Assembly: GCA_965201045.1 (NCBI GenBank)
Contig: OZ241746.1
Coordinates: 1,488,001 to 1,552,000 of the forward strand
Origin: JAPORK01 sp026710285
Lineage (GTDB): Bacteria > Pseudomonadota > Gammaproteobacteria > Pseudomonadales > Endozoicomonadaceae
Length of the DNA: 64,000 nucleotides
Direction of reading: 5' to 3'
In this document: piece after piece, positions 39,033 through 47,954 of the stretch
How the letters are laid out: each line of letters opens with the position of its first letter
How positions within the stretch are numbered: the first letter of the stretch is position 1
The notes under the pieces: generated by a model
What the model saw: only the letters and a program-made list of their open reading frames with translations
Told to the model about the DNA's origin: nothing
The model's database searches: none
Made by a program: the position numbers and the translations under genes

Positions 39033-39533
39033 TTAACACGGGTGCCGGGTGTTTGATAAAATACATCGTTGCTCTGAGTTTGTAGAAGAAAATAAAATTT
39101 GTATTATTGGCATTATCGTTTCTGTCTGTGCTAATGATACGGAAATATTAGTGGCTCTGTAGTTATTGAATTTTGCACTGGAAAGACCATAGGAAGCAGC
39201 ATAAGAAGTTTTATTGTGCATCAGACCGGCGGGATACAATATTGCAGATAAACTGAAACCATTATCTTTGATAAGAATAAATTTCGGATCGGTATTGTCG
39301 TAGGTGATCTTCAAATAAAGCTTTAACGACAGATCACTCAGTGCATCGTGGCATGTTTTCATTGCTTTCTCATTATTGTCTGTATTACCATTTCGCTGAA
39401 TGCTAAAAACATACCTGAGGCTGCTGAAAAAAATGTGTCCTTTGGTGCCGTAATTTGAGTTGATTGTGTGAGCATATGCACAATCTGTTATATAGAAAAT
39501 AATGGTTAGAAGAAAAAAAAATAGTTGCTTCAT
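39033..39533 (-). CDS. Small secreted protein, paralog 2 (166 aa)
   Basis: It starts MKQLFFFLLTIIFYITDCAYA, a Sec signal ending AYA, with AAAAGG upstream. The mature part contains IKDNGFSLSAILYPAG and MHNKTSYAASYGLSSAKF and ends IQILFSSTNSEQRCILSN. It is a diverged paralog of the 38291 gene: the hydrophobic core and the DNG and SYA motifs are kept, while loops differ. No enzyme motif is visible. The protein is likely periplasmic or exported. Function unknown. Confidence 0.7.
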   Translation of the reverse strand: MKQLFFFLLTIIFYITDCAYAHTINSNYGTKGHIFFSSLRYVFSIQRNGNTDNNEKAMKTCHDALSDLSLKLYLKITYDNTDPKFILIKDNGFSLSAILYPAGLMHNKTSYAASYGLSSAKFNNYRATNISVSLAQTETIMPIIQILFSSTNSEQRCILSNTRHPC

Positions 39534-40264
39534 AAAAATAATGCCTTTTGTTTGCTAAAGATGAACTTATTACTATTTTGATGTGTCAAAACTTAAAGAA
39601 GATTTACTTTGAAATAATTAAATTGTTAAGTTTAGTAAATCTGACTTCGAACTTTGTTTTTTAAGTTAACAGGTAACCAGAGGCTACGTTAAAACATATC
39701 AGAAAATATCAAAGTTGATTTTTTTAGTGTATTTAAAGTGGTAAAATGCTTCCTGTGAGGCGCCTGCACCCGAAAAACAGGATGTATCTGATAGTGCTGA
39801 AATCTTTTTTTGATATGATTGTGCATTTGCAGATACACTTTTATCTTACTAAATATTCTTTATCTTTTATGTTCATTTTTTTAACACAATACTAACTATA
39901 TTAGTTTTAAAATATATCATGTTGAAATAAAATTTAAACACAGAAGGAGGGTGAAAATTTATTGGTATATAATATTATGCAGCCGAAGACTTGTAATAAA
40001 TTAGTGAATTGATTAACCTGATATCATGATTGCAACTATATTAAAAGAGTACTAAAATCAGGTATTGAGAGTGTAATTCATCGAAATTTATCATTTTTTA
40101 AAATTAAAGACATTCTATTAATTAATATGTTTAGTAAAATATTATCAACCTATATTTTTCTTTAAACATATTTGCTTTTATATACTTTTAAATTACAACA
40201 CATAATTTTTATGAAGCTGTTGTAATTATCTATGATTTTTACCTATCTTATACAGGAGAAATAG
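39534..40264. promoter_or_regulatory. AT-rich divergent spacer
   Basis: This 731-bp gap lies between the secreted paralogs (minus) and the saposin-like genes (plus) and must hold promoters for both. I see no tRNA, hairpin or recognisable operator in it. Confidence 0.35.
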
Positions 40265-40594
40265 ATGAAATATATACTATTAATGTTTACTATTATGTCG
40301 ATGGCTTTTATCGGAGAAGGCTACAGCCACACAAATACAGATATTAAAAAAGAGGTGACCTGTATTGTCTGTAGAAATGGTATTCCGGATGCGATAAATC
40401 AAATAAAAAAGAACCATAATTCTATTGCCAAATCAATTGCGAAAGCAGAGTGTCCAAAATTTGCATCATTTGCAAGTCAGAATACATGCTCTTTAATAAT
40501 TTCCAAACTCTTACAGGATGTTTCAACATGGAAACCAAACGCACAAAAACTATGTGAAACTTTAAGCTTTTGCAAAAAATCACATAAAAATTAA
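40265..40594 (+). CDS. Secreted saposin B-like protein 1 (109 aa)
   Basis: The protein has a signal peptide (start MKYILLMFTIMSMAFIGEGY) and AGGAG upstream. The mature domain carries six cysteines at 33, 36, 63, 75, 97 and 103: a CxxC pair, a C-x11-C pair and a final C-x5-C. This is the spacing of saposin-like proteins such as saposins, NK-lysin and amoebapores, in which three disulfides clamp a helical bundle that binds or perforates membranes. Basic residues are frequent. Such domains are rare in bacteria. It is followed 274 bp downstream by a paralog. A lipid-binding or pore-forming role on host membranes is inferred from the family only. Confidence 0.72.
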   Translation: MKYILLMFTIMSMAFIGEGYSHTNTDIKKEVTCIVCRNGIPDAINQIKKNHNSIAKSIAKAECPKFASFASQNTCSLIISKLLQDVSTWKPNAQKLCETLSFCKKSHKN

Positions 40595-40868
40595 CCAGTG
40601 AAGTACTGAGCCAGTTCTGTCTTACCTGGAGCAGTACTCTAATATAACAAATATAATTAATTTTAAGATAGCGAAATTTTTTATAAGAAACTGATTTTTA
40701 ACTAATAACAAAGATAAGTTCTGCTGTTTTGAGTTGTAATCAGTTATATTTATAAAAATAAACAACTTATTCAGTATTTATTAAAAACTGCTGTAACATT
40801 TCTTTAAAATGCAGCATCAATACAAGCAAAAACAAAAACAGTATTATCTTATTTTTGGGGAGATAAAA

Positions 40869-41198
40869 ATGAAATCAAATAAAGCAAAAAAAATTGTATC
40901 GGTTCTTATATTAAATTTCATGTTTGCAATTTTTATTGGTTCTGCAAGTCAGGCAAAAAACATTGAAAACGTTATTAGGTGTCCTGTTTGCCAGGTAGTC
41001 GCAGGTGTTCTTGTTAATCGGCTAAAAAGCCATTCAGATTCGGTTGCTTCAAGTCTTGCCAGCGCAGAATGTCCAAAATTCAAGTCATATATTAATCTCA
41101 AAGATTGTAAAACTATGGCATCTGCTCTTATTAAGGATATTATTGTGAGCTCTCAGTTGCATCCTAAGACTTTATGCAAAGCAATACATTACTGTTAA
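40869..41198 (+). CDS. Secreted saposin B-like protein 2 (109 aa)
   Basis: I choose the ATG at 40869, which follows GGGGAG and gives a proper signal peptide (KKIVSVLILNFMFAIFIG, cleavage near SQA); an upstream ATG at 40809 has no ribosome-binding site. Cysteines at 38, 41, 68, 80, 103 and 109 repeat exactly the CxxC, C-x11-C, C-x5-C pattern of its neighbour, and both share the block AECPKF. The last residue is the sixth cysteine. It is a paralog, presumably with the same membrane-binding fold. Location would be periplasmic or exported, where disulfides can form. Confidence 0.72.
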   Translation: MKSNKAKKIVSVLILNFMFAIFIGSASQAKNIENVIRCPVCQVVAGVLVNRLKSHSDSVASSLASAECPKFKSYINLKDCKTMASALIKDIIVSSQLHPKTLCKAIHYC

Positions 41199-41302
41199 GC
41201 TAGTAAAATGATACATCAATAATGAAAATTTATTCTGTGCTTTTCTGTAGCTTTTAGATGATCTGCTGATATGGTTAACTTAATTATCAATGAACGCTGT
41301 TA

Positions 41303-41872
41303 TTATTTTTTTGAATTATGAGATTTAGACTGAAGATCCTCAGACAAATTATCAGAGTTTTCATCTTCCCAAGGAGGGGCAGTAGGTGTTAAAGGTGTGT
41401 CATCTTCCCGGGGAGGGGCAGTAGGTGTTAAAGGTGTGTCATCTTCCCAGGAAGGGGCAGTAGGTGTTAAAGGTGTGTCATCTTCCCGGGGAGGGGCAGT
41501 AGGTGTTAAAGGTGTGTTATTCTCCAGAGATGAATCAAAAGGTGTTATATTTAATGGCTTAGATAATACAGCTATTGCATTGCTTAGCTCTTTAAAAAAA
41601 ACTCCTCGCCCCGAATCGTTTTCTTTGAGGTATGTTGTTGCAGCCCTCAACATGTTCTTTTTGTCTTTAAACACTGCATTTATGAAATGTAAATCGGCGG
41701 TAAAACCAAATTTTTTTCCAAGGAATGGTATCCTGCCTAAAAGCCATAATAAATGTACAAAAATTTTGTTTGTAGATTTCGCTTTATTAAAAGCTGAAAA
41801 GATAATGTTCTCATCATTTTCTGTATAGTTTCTCTGAGCAGGATTGTTCTTGCTGTGGTGAATTTTGTACAT
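41303..41872 (-). CDS. PTAP-repeat protein (189 aa), putative effector
   Basis: The N-terminal 115 residues are basic, with a hydrophobic patch (FVHLLWLLGRIPFLGKKFGF) and no cleavable signal. The C-terminal third is four tandem 13-residue repeats of the type DDTPLTPTAPPRE, and then an acidic tail. Every repeat contains PTAP, the tetrapeptide by which viral late domains and some cellular proteins bind the TSG101 subunit of ESCRT-I. Repeats at DNA level (39 bp, 41361-41516) are nearly identical. AGAGG precedes ATG. Whether PTAP is used this way here is inference; the protein belongs to no family I know. Confidence 0.65.
   Translation of the reverse strand: MYKIHHSKNNPAQRNYTENDENIIFSAFNKAKSTNKIFVHLLWLLGRIPFLGKKFGFTADLHFINAVFKDKKNMLRAATTYLKENDSGRGVFFKELSNAIAVLSKPLNITPFDSSLENNTPLTPTAPPREDDTPLTPTAPSWEDDTPLTPTAPPREDDTPLTPTAPPWEDENSDNLSEDLQSKSHNSKK
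41361..41516 (-). repeat. 39-bp tandem repeat x4 encoding PTAP units
   Basis: Four in-frame copies with very few differences, including CCCAAGG / CCCGGGG / CCCAGGA variants that switch Trp and Arg after the PTAP. Suited to rapid change in copy number. Confidence 0.85.
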
Positions 41873-42076
41873 TTTAAACCTCTATAAATATTTTATTACA
41901 ATATGCGGGGTTGTTTTTAAGAATCAGTAAGTTGTAAAAAGGACCTGTGGTTTTTGTTTTTTTATCAGTAATAATTTCATTGGAACATATTATAAGAGCT
42001 TTTGTAAAGTGAAAAACAACCTATAATTGCTTATCATTGAGTTAATTTTGAAAAAACCAAAAATAGTTTACCCTGC

Positions 42077-42680
42077 ACACCGTAAAGCCTCGCCCTTAAG
42101 GACCTGTCTCTTAGTCACATTTTTCAGGTTCAGTCTTTTACTCTGGCATGTTTGTTTTGTTGAATATACCAGCCTTTGCCGGACACACCGTGGGCTGAGC
42201 CTGTCGAAGCCTGGGAGAAATTAAAACCTAGGTGTCTCCATCCAGGCTTCGACAAGCTCAGCCAGCGGACATAGTTGTATTGAAATTATACGAAAGCTGA
42301 TATTATTTGAGTTCACCTGTACTGGTTTGTTCATTTCCCCGGATAATATTAATTTTATTAAAATATTTGTGTATAAAAGACAGCTGAAGACGGGGTTTTA
42401 CGGCTGTCTTTTATACACAAATTTCCAACAAAAATTTCAGATAAACAGAGCAGTAAATGCAGGTAAATTCAGACAATTTCATCAATACTACCCTATCCGC
42501 TGGCTGAGCTTGTCGAAGCCTGGATGGAGACACTCAGGTTTTAATTTCTCCCAGGCTTCGACAGGCTCAGCCCACGGTGCGTCCGGCAAACCGGCAAAGG
42601 TTGGTATATTCAGCAAGAAACAAACATGCCAGAGTAAAAGACTGAGCCTGAAAAATGTGACTAAGAGACAGGTTTTACGG
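42077..42680. repeat. 600-bp imperfect palindrome of nested inverted repeats
   Basis: The left arm (about 42077-42268) is repeated in inverse as the right arm (about 42497-42680). Each arm contains an inner palindrome of the type GCTGAGCCTGTCGAAGCCTGG / CCAGGCTTCGACAAGCTCAGC and a GAATATACCAGCCTTTGCCGG part. The left arm has about 16 extra bases (CCTCGCCCTTAAGG). Related single arms lie at 26914 and 48045. The whole 41873-42807 gap contains this structure and no believable gene. Confidence 0.75.
42365..42422. repeat. Central 20-bp perfect hairpin of the palindrome
   Basis: ATTTGTGTATAAAAGACAGC (42365-42384) and its exact complement (42403-42422) flank an 18-base loop, at the middle of the larger palindrome. 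One lone arm recurs at 48252-48271. Confidence 0.8.
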
Positions 42681-42807
42681 CGCGCCTGGTAACTACTCTG
42701 ATATTAGTAGCAATGGTGGTGCAACCCTCTGTTAACTAAAACAATTTGTTTAACCGGGAATTCTGATTACACCACCTTTTGTATAAACCAGAAATGACGA
42801 TCGTTAT

Positions 42808-44025
42808 TTATAGCTCATCCCTGTGACGTAGTGATTCGTTTTGTTGTTTTTCAATATATTCACATAATATTTTATAATTTTCTTCTACGTTTCTATATAT
42901 ACAAGTCTGTTTATCTTCTTCAGATAAATCGCGTATAGCTAAATCAGCTAAAGCTTTTATGAGATCTAAATTATCAGGAATAGCTAATTTTTTTGCCATA
43001 TCTGGTCTTGTGCTACACATTTTTTTCACTTTCCTTGCATTTTCCCGGGTGTCTACAATACTCAGCCAGTCTTTTTTAATATAGCGGTCATCAAACTGAT
43101 AGTACCCATTTACTTTGACAAAGTTAGTAGCGAGTCCTCCCCTGGTTGGCATCATTTTGATACCTGTTCTCAGAAGATATTGAGTGAGCTTATCTTTCAC
43201 AGGGAAATGTGCTCTTCTTCCTTTTACGTGATCAAACAAGTAATGATTGTTACTGTTGCAGGCTCTGTCAGTGTACATAAGACTCTTAATAATGTCCGGT
43301 ATCATCTTTTTGTACGTGAAGTATTTTTTCTTAAACTTCACTAATTGCTTCTTTCCACAACGTTTAATAACATCCTTAAAGTTATCACTGTTAGTCATTG
43401 CCATGTAAGCAAGAGCGGGTACCTTTTGAATATCAGATTCTCTACATTCTGTCCATTGAAAATCTAATTTATCGTTTGGTTTCATAACAGCATGCATGAC
43501 ATTTGCAGTTCTGCCATTAATATCTCTGTGTACAGGCACCTCACGTGATGGAGGATTAATCACTCCAATATTACGTATTAATGCCCGTTGGTACCCATTA
43601 TTGCCCTCTGCGTCAATTATGTTTTTCTCCAACAGATATTTGACAAACTCTTCTCCTTTGGGATCATACTGTTTGATCAAATGATTGTCAAAATAGGTCT
43701 CTTCTTCCTGAAAATAAGAGCTCTGATAATCATCCTGAGGTTTGACCAGCGCCTCTGATGTAGCTGTAATTTTCCCTTTAACTTCAGGCTGTTTTTCTTT
43801 CACAGTTTTTGCTACAGCAGAAACAGCAGCACCTGTGAGAATAGCGGAAAATAAGAGAGCTGCACCTACTTTTGTACCAGTTAATTCATTTGTACTATTT
43901 CTGGCTACACGACGAAGACTCTTAACATCACGCCTGTTTTGATGTTTGTTTTGCTGTCGCTGAGTTTGGTTACAAAACCTTGTATATAAGGTATTTTGTC
44001 TACCGTGTTGTGCACTAACTGGCAT
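42808..44025 (-). CDS. Membrane-anchored hypothetical protein (405 aa)
   Basis: A basic Arg/Gln/Asn-rich N-terminus (about 45 residues) precedes a single hydrophobic segment, KVGAALLFSAILTGAAVSAV. The rest is hydrophilic and mixed alpha/beta, with several cysteines. There is no typical signal peptide because the hydrophobic segment is too far in. AGAGG lies before ATG, as in other effector-like genes here. It stands alone, upstream of the palindrome. I recognise no domain; a host-directed or inner-membrane role is possible. Codon use and AT content match neighbours. Confidence 0.65.
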   Translation of the reverse strand: MPVSAQHGRQNTLYTRFCNQTQRQQNKHQNRRDVKSLRRVARNSTNELTGTKVGAALLFSAILTGAAVSAVAKTVKEKQPEVKGKITATSEALVKPQDDYQSSYFQEEETYFDNHLIKQYDPKGEEFVKYLLEKNIIDAEGNNGYQRALIRNIGVINPPSREVPVHRDINGRTANVMHAVMKPNDKLDFQWTECRESDIQKVPALAYMAMTNSDNFKDVIKRCGKKQLVKFKKKYFTYKKMIPDIIKSLMYTDRACNSNNHYLFDHVKGRRAHFPVKDKLTQYLLRTGIKMMPTRGGLATNFVKVNGYYQFDDRYIKKDWLSIVDTRENARKVKKMCSTRPDMAKKLAIPDNLDLIKALADLAIRDLSEEDKQTCIYRNVEENYKILCEYIEKQQNESLRHRDEL

Positions 44026-44539
44026 ATTTTTTAACCTCTGACTGAAAATTTAAAAAACACAGATGACCATTAAATTTGATCTATACACATTGTCTGTTGA
44101 GTATTTCTGGAAAACCTGGAAAAATACCTTGCAATGAATTTGAATTGTACACATGAGAAGATAATTGTTACGAATAGTTATAACCGGGGTTTTCACCCTA
44201 TTGCTCTAATACCAACGCAACTCTTTTTTCAACTCAGCTTTAATTTACAGTACTGTGTTACATAACAGGAAGGGGAACACTGCCAGCATTTGTATATCCT
44301 GAACTCATTAACTGACAGCAGATCTGCATTCCGTCGGAGTAAATTACCAAAAGTAAATCCGCAATGCAATTAAAATCTGTAATATTGAGTAGTGAAAGAC
44401 AATATGCGTTGTAGTTTCAGGCACAGCCTGCGTAAGAAAACAGTGCTGACAGCAATTTATATTTAAAAATAAAACTTGTAAATTGCAATAAAATACTTAT
44501 AAAGTTCTATGTTTACACTGATAAAATTGTATTGAAACC
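44026..44539. other. Intergenic region without recognised features
   Basis: A 514-bp AT-rich gap between the minus-strand 405-residue gene and the bamE fragment. No gene, RNA or strong hairpin found. It should contain the promoter of bamE. Confidence 0.4.
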
Positions 44540-44712
44540 ATGAAACAGCTAATATATATTTTACCTCTGTGCATCCTTGTTTCTATGCTAACAGAATGCG
44601 GCAACAGCAACTTTCTCAGTTTTCCCGGCTTATATAAAATGGATATACAGCAGGGAAATGTTTTTACTGAAAAAGAGGTTAAACAGCTAAAATCTGGCAT
44701 GACTCTTGCTGA
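44540..44712 (+). pseudogene. bamE: bamE 5' fragment (outer-membrane assembly lipoprotein)
   Basis: The start MKQLIYILPLCILVSMLTEC is a lipoprotein-like signal. It is followed by GLYKMDIQQGNVFTEKEVKQ and LKSGMTLAD, matching the BamE (SmpA/OmlA) core in which DI.QGN and GMT are conserved. BamE is a subunit of the Bam complex that inserts outer-membrane proteins. After about 57 residues the sequence runs into the antisense of an intron reverse transcriptase, so the C-terminal half is lost. Glu just before the lipobox cysteine is atypical. The gene is broken by the intron remnant unless another copy exists elsewhere. Confidence 0.7.
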
Positions 44713-44933
44713 CATCTTTGGTGTTTTCATCACTCCCCATTTTCCTCTTCGTGTTCTACTTCTTCTGAAGTCAAACCCGAGGAAACTGAAAGTTTCTTCT
44801 TTCACCAGGTCGACCTGACGGGTTTTCTCCTGATTGAGGGTTACATCCAGTTTTTCCAGCTCCTCGCACAGGTGTTTAAAAGCCGCTCTTTTAAGCCAGT
44901 CCCATTTTTGATATCCGTCGATTAGTATGACAA
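44711..44933 (-). pseudogene. Outer intron reverse transcriptase, C-terminal piece
   Basis: This continues the 46821-47580 piece once the inner intron is removed. The rejoined junction reads YARWAND then IVILIDGYQKWDWL, in frame. It continues through LEKLDVTLNQEKTRQVDL and the FSFLGFDFRRSRTRRGKWG motif typical of the thumb/maturase boundary. It ends abruptly at bamE, so the maturase domain is gone. Confidence 0.75.
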
Positions 44934-46820
44934 GGCAAGTAGCCCATGGGAACCTCCCCCACAGGCTCTCTCAGAACTGTACGTGAGTCTCTCAACTCAT
45001 ACAGCTCCCATCATCCGGCCATCGGTCTAACACCGAATCTCCAGTGCGGAAACAGATTTGGGGATCTCTTTGCGATTTCTCCAAGCCTGTGCTCTGCACG
45101 TCGCCGATGTCTTTTAAGCCTTTTAAATTTCTTCGTCGCCCACAAGCATAGCTTGCGGTTGAGATGACGGAATGTCGGGAACATGGCTGATTTGCAGAAG
45201 CGACCGTAGTAGTTTATCCAGCCTTGTATCTGCGCTTTAAACATTTGAGCCAGATCAGTAAGGTCTTTATCACTGCGCAAGTGCAGCTTCCAACCTCTCA
45301 CTTTCTGTCTGATGGCTTTTCCTGCTTTTGCGCTCATCGCTGGCGTAAAGCTAATGAAGTACTTTCCCCATCGATTCTTTGACCTTCTCGGACGAAACGT
45401 ATACCCAAGAAAGTCAAAGCTGATAACAGGATGTTCTTCTCGTCGACCGTCATCTTTGCAATAAACAATCTTTGTCTTTTCCGGATGCATTTCCAGACCA
45501 CACTCTCGCAACCTTGTCTCTAAAGCATGCTTCAGAGTCTCTGCTTCTTCCTTATGCTGACAATGTGCAAGCGCATCATCGGCATAGCGACAAAATGGAA
45601 TGACCGGAAAGTTTCTTTCCATCCACTTGTCAAAGGCATAGTGCATAAACAGATTGCTGAGCACAGTACTGATCACCCCACCCTGTGGTACACCTCGCTC
45701 ACGCGTCACAATGATGCCATTCTCATTCTGAATCGGAGCCGTTAACCAGCGTTCAATATAGAGAATTATCCAGCGTTTGTCGGTATGTTTGCGAACCGCT
45801 TTCATCAATAGTTCGTGATTAATATTGTCAAACAATCCTTTTGTATCAAATTCCAGCACCCAGTTATAACGCCAGCATCGCCTGCGGGTGATCTCCAGCG
45901 CCTGATGTGCCGATCTGTTTGACCTGTAACCATAAGAATCCTGATGAAACCAGGGTTCGACTAAAGTTTCAAAATGCAGCTTAACTACCATCTGTGCAAT
46001 CCGATCTGATACCGTGGGTATACCCAGTTTTCTTTCCCCACCTGTTTTCTTCGGTATCGCTACCGTTTTAACAGGCGGTGGAAAGTAACTTCCAGACGAC
46101 ATTCGGTTCCATATCTTATACAGATTGCTCTTCAGGTTAGACTCAAATTGTTTTATGGTCTCACCATCGACACCATAAGTGCCTTTATTGGCTTTGACCC
46201 GTTGCCACGCACGCATTACGTCGTGTTTAGAAATTTTAAATGGTTTTGTTGTTTCCAAAAAAACTCCTCCCGCCGACAGTAATAAACTGTCATAATGGTT
46301 GATTCTCAAATTCAACAGGATGACTGATCCCCTTCGCTCCAGCGTCATTACAACCCTTTCTTCACTACTACAGGATCATCCGCCCCTGTGCCTTGCATTG
46401 GTACTCAGACTCTTGCAGGAGCTCTGCTTGAGTCGCTCCCTTAACATCAAGGCGACAGGTTCCCACGTTCCACACAAAAGCCTGTGTTAAGTTCATGCCT
46501 TCTGCATGCCGGATGCCGTCTGGACAGTAAACAGGTATCCTCCAGACTTATCCCGGGCTAACGGCACCCTCCCGGTTTTGACATCGTCCATGGGCTTTCG
46601 ACACATCATCAAAGGTTCACTTGCGTTCATCTCCTTAACACACACCTGACAGGGTCATGCCCTGCCTTTTCCTTAACGCTCACGACCATAGCTCTTAACT
46701 ACAGCCGCTTAAGGTGGTTTGAAGCCTCCTCCTGTAAAGCGACTCCGAGGGACCTTCCCTCATCTTTTGTGCAGTTACGCACAGGCGCTGCTTGCGCCGC
46801 AGCCTGTGCTCGTGACACAC
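44934..46820 (-). mobile_element. Group II intron, copy B (inner intron)
   Basis: An 1887-bp intron on the minus strand beginning GTGTGTCACGAG at 46820 and ending CTACTTGCC at 44934, the same ends as the 10853 copy. Domain V lies at 44974-45007. It is inserted in the reverse transcriptase gene of another group II intron, just after the codons for WAND at the catalytic motif. Deleting it restores an open frame, which confirms the boundaries. It carries an intact-length reverse transcriptase. Confidence 0.88.
45011..46258 (-). CDS. ltrA: Group II intron reverse transcriptase/maturase
   Basis: A 415-residue protein from a TTG start after GGGAGGAG, giving METTKPFKISKHDV; longer upstream readings lack a better start. 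It contains the reverse transcriptase fingers-palm with CRYADDALAH as the metal-binding site, the maturase region GWINYYGRF and a basic C-terminal tail (KKFKRLKRHRRRAEHR) that is truncated in the other copy. No endonuclease domain is present. In block 4 the usual SP is ST (GGVISTVLSN), against SP in the 11413 copy, which could reduce activity. It promotes splicing and retrohoming of its host intron. Confidence 0.88.
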   Translation of the reverse strand: METTKPFKISKHDVMRAWQRVKANKGTYGVDGETIKQFESNLKSNLYKIWNRMSSGSYFPPPVKTVAIPKKTGGERKLGIPTVSDRIAQMVVKLHFETLVEPWFHQDSYGYRSNRSAHQALEITRRRCWRYNWVLEFDTKGLFDNINHELLMKAVRKHTDKRWIILYIERWLTAPIQNENGIIVTRERGVPQGGVISTVLSNLFMHYAFDKWMERNFPVIPFCRYADDALAHCQHKEEAETLKHALETRLRECGLEMHPEKTKIVYCKDDGRREEHPVISFDFLGYTFRPRRSKNRWGKYFISFTPAMSAKAGKAIRQKVRGWKLHLRSDKDLTDLAQMFKAQIQGWINYYGRFCKSAMFPTFRHLNRKLCLWATKKFKRLKRHRRRAEHRLGEIAKRSPNLFPHWRFGVRPMAG

Positions 46821-47580
46821 TATCGTTTGCCCATCGGGCATATTCGATATGCTGATAACCATCCGTTCCCGTTACCGCTTTTGCTCGCTCCAGCATTTTA
46901 TCTACTTCATTGAGATAAATGTTGCTTAGCAGTGGGGAAATGGATCTTCCCTGTGGTACTCCCCGCTTTCCGGTAGCCTTAAGGATAAGCTTCATTAGAC
47001 GCATGACGTTTGCATCATTCACCCGTAAAGCTATTTTGCTTAACAGGATATCATGTCGCACGGTATCAAAGTAAGATTTGAGATCAACGTCAATTACTCT
47101 TATCATCCCTTTGACAACAGCTTTAGCTACTCTTTCTATAGCTCCATGCGCTGTACGTTTCGGTCTGTATCCATACGACCTCGGTTGGAAATCACTTTCG
47201 AATATGGGTTCCAGAATAAGTTTGACTGCTCCCTGTACTACACGATCCCTAATTGAAGGAATACCCAATATTCTGGATTTTCCTCCTCCCTTAGGTATCG
47301 CCTTTTTCCGGTTCCGCATTGGGTAGTAGGTCCGGGTCTTTAGTTCATACTGTATTTGTTCGAGGAACTCATTTACCCCGGACTGTTCAATTACTTCAAA
47401 GGTCATGCCATCAATTCCGGGTGCACCTTTGTTGCTTTTGGTCAGTCTGTAGGCTTCTCTGAGTGTCTCCATTTTACAGATATGTACATAGATGCCCCAG
47501 AAGCGCCATGACTTTTCAGCCTTCACTTTGATGTATATCTTCCTTCTCAGTTCTTGCAAATTTGTGGACGTATTTGTCAT
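46821..47580 (-). pseudogene. Outer intron reverse transcriptase, N-terminal piece
   Basis: It starts MTNTSTNLQELRRKIYIKVK. It has GAPGIDGMTFEVIEQSGV, a typical start of this intron RT class, followed by PKGGGKSRILGIPSIRDRVV, the RSYGYRPKRTAHGA motif, VDVDLKSYFDTVRHD-type catalytic block A (printed VIDVDLKSYFD) and GKRGVPQGRSISPLLSN. It ends at EYARWAND, where the inner intron enters. The motif that should read ADD is AND, so a catalytic aspartate is replaced even apart from the interruption. This RT differs clearly from that of the inner intron. Confidence 0.8.
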
Positions 47581-47954
47581 TTCGTCCTGCCTCGCTTGTT
47601 GTTAGAAGATTTTATAACAGTAGGGTGCCTTTGCTCTACGAGCGTTACCTCGCTTCATCACTACTACACACCCATCCGCCACCCTCTCATCTTCGACACA
47701 TTTCCCGGTTTACCCGGTTATAGCATCTACCTTGCTCCGATGTCTTTCTCATCGGGATGAGGAGGGCTTCTCCAGTTGCTTAGTATGTCCTTTATCATGT
47801 CATCACTGGCATTCCGCCGAAGTGTTAAAACGTCTACAGTCGATTTCGTTTTAACATGCTGTCTTCACTCCGGGAATGTGAGTTCGACCTTCGGGGCTTC
47901 GCTCTTTCGAGACCACTTCTGTGTTCGCTTTCGCTACAACCTGATACTTCGCAC

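Larger units (their letters stand above)
44711..47954 (-). mobile_element. Outer group II intron, 3'-truncated and itself interrupted
   Basis: Reading on the minus strand, a GTGCG at about 47954 is a possible 5' end, followed by about 370 nt of structured, GC-richer leader and then the intron reverse transcriptase from 47580. The reverse transcriptase is split by a second intron (44934-46820) and resumes at 44933 in frame. The sequence breaks off near 44711 against bamE, so its domains V and VI and 3' splice site are absent and it cannot splice. The exact 5' end is uncertain. Confidence 0.65.

Noticed and set aside
41397..41828. Plus-strand ORF with GAVGVKGVSSS repeats
   Set aside because: It is antisense to the PTAP repeats, which have the better start, ribosome-binding site and N-terminal domain.
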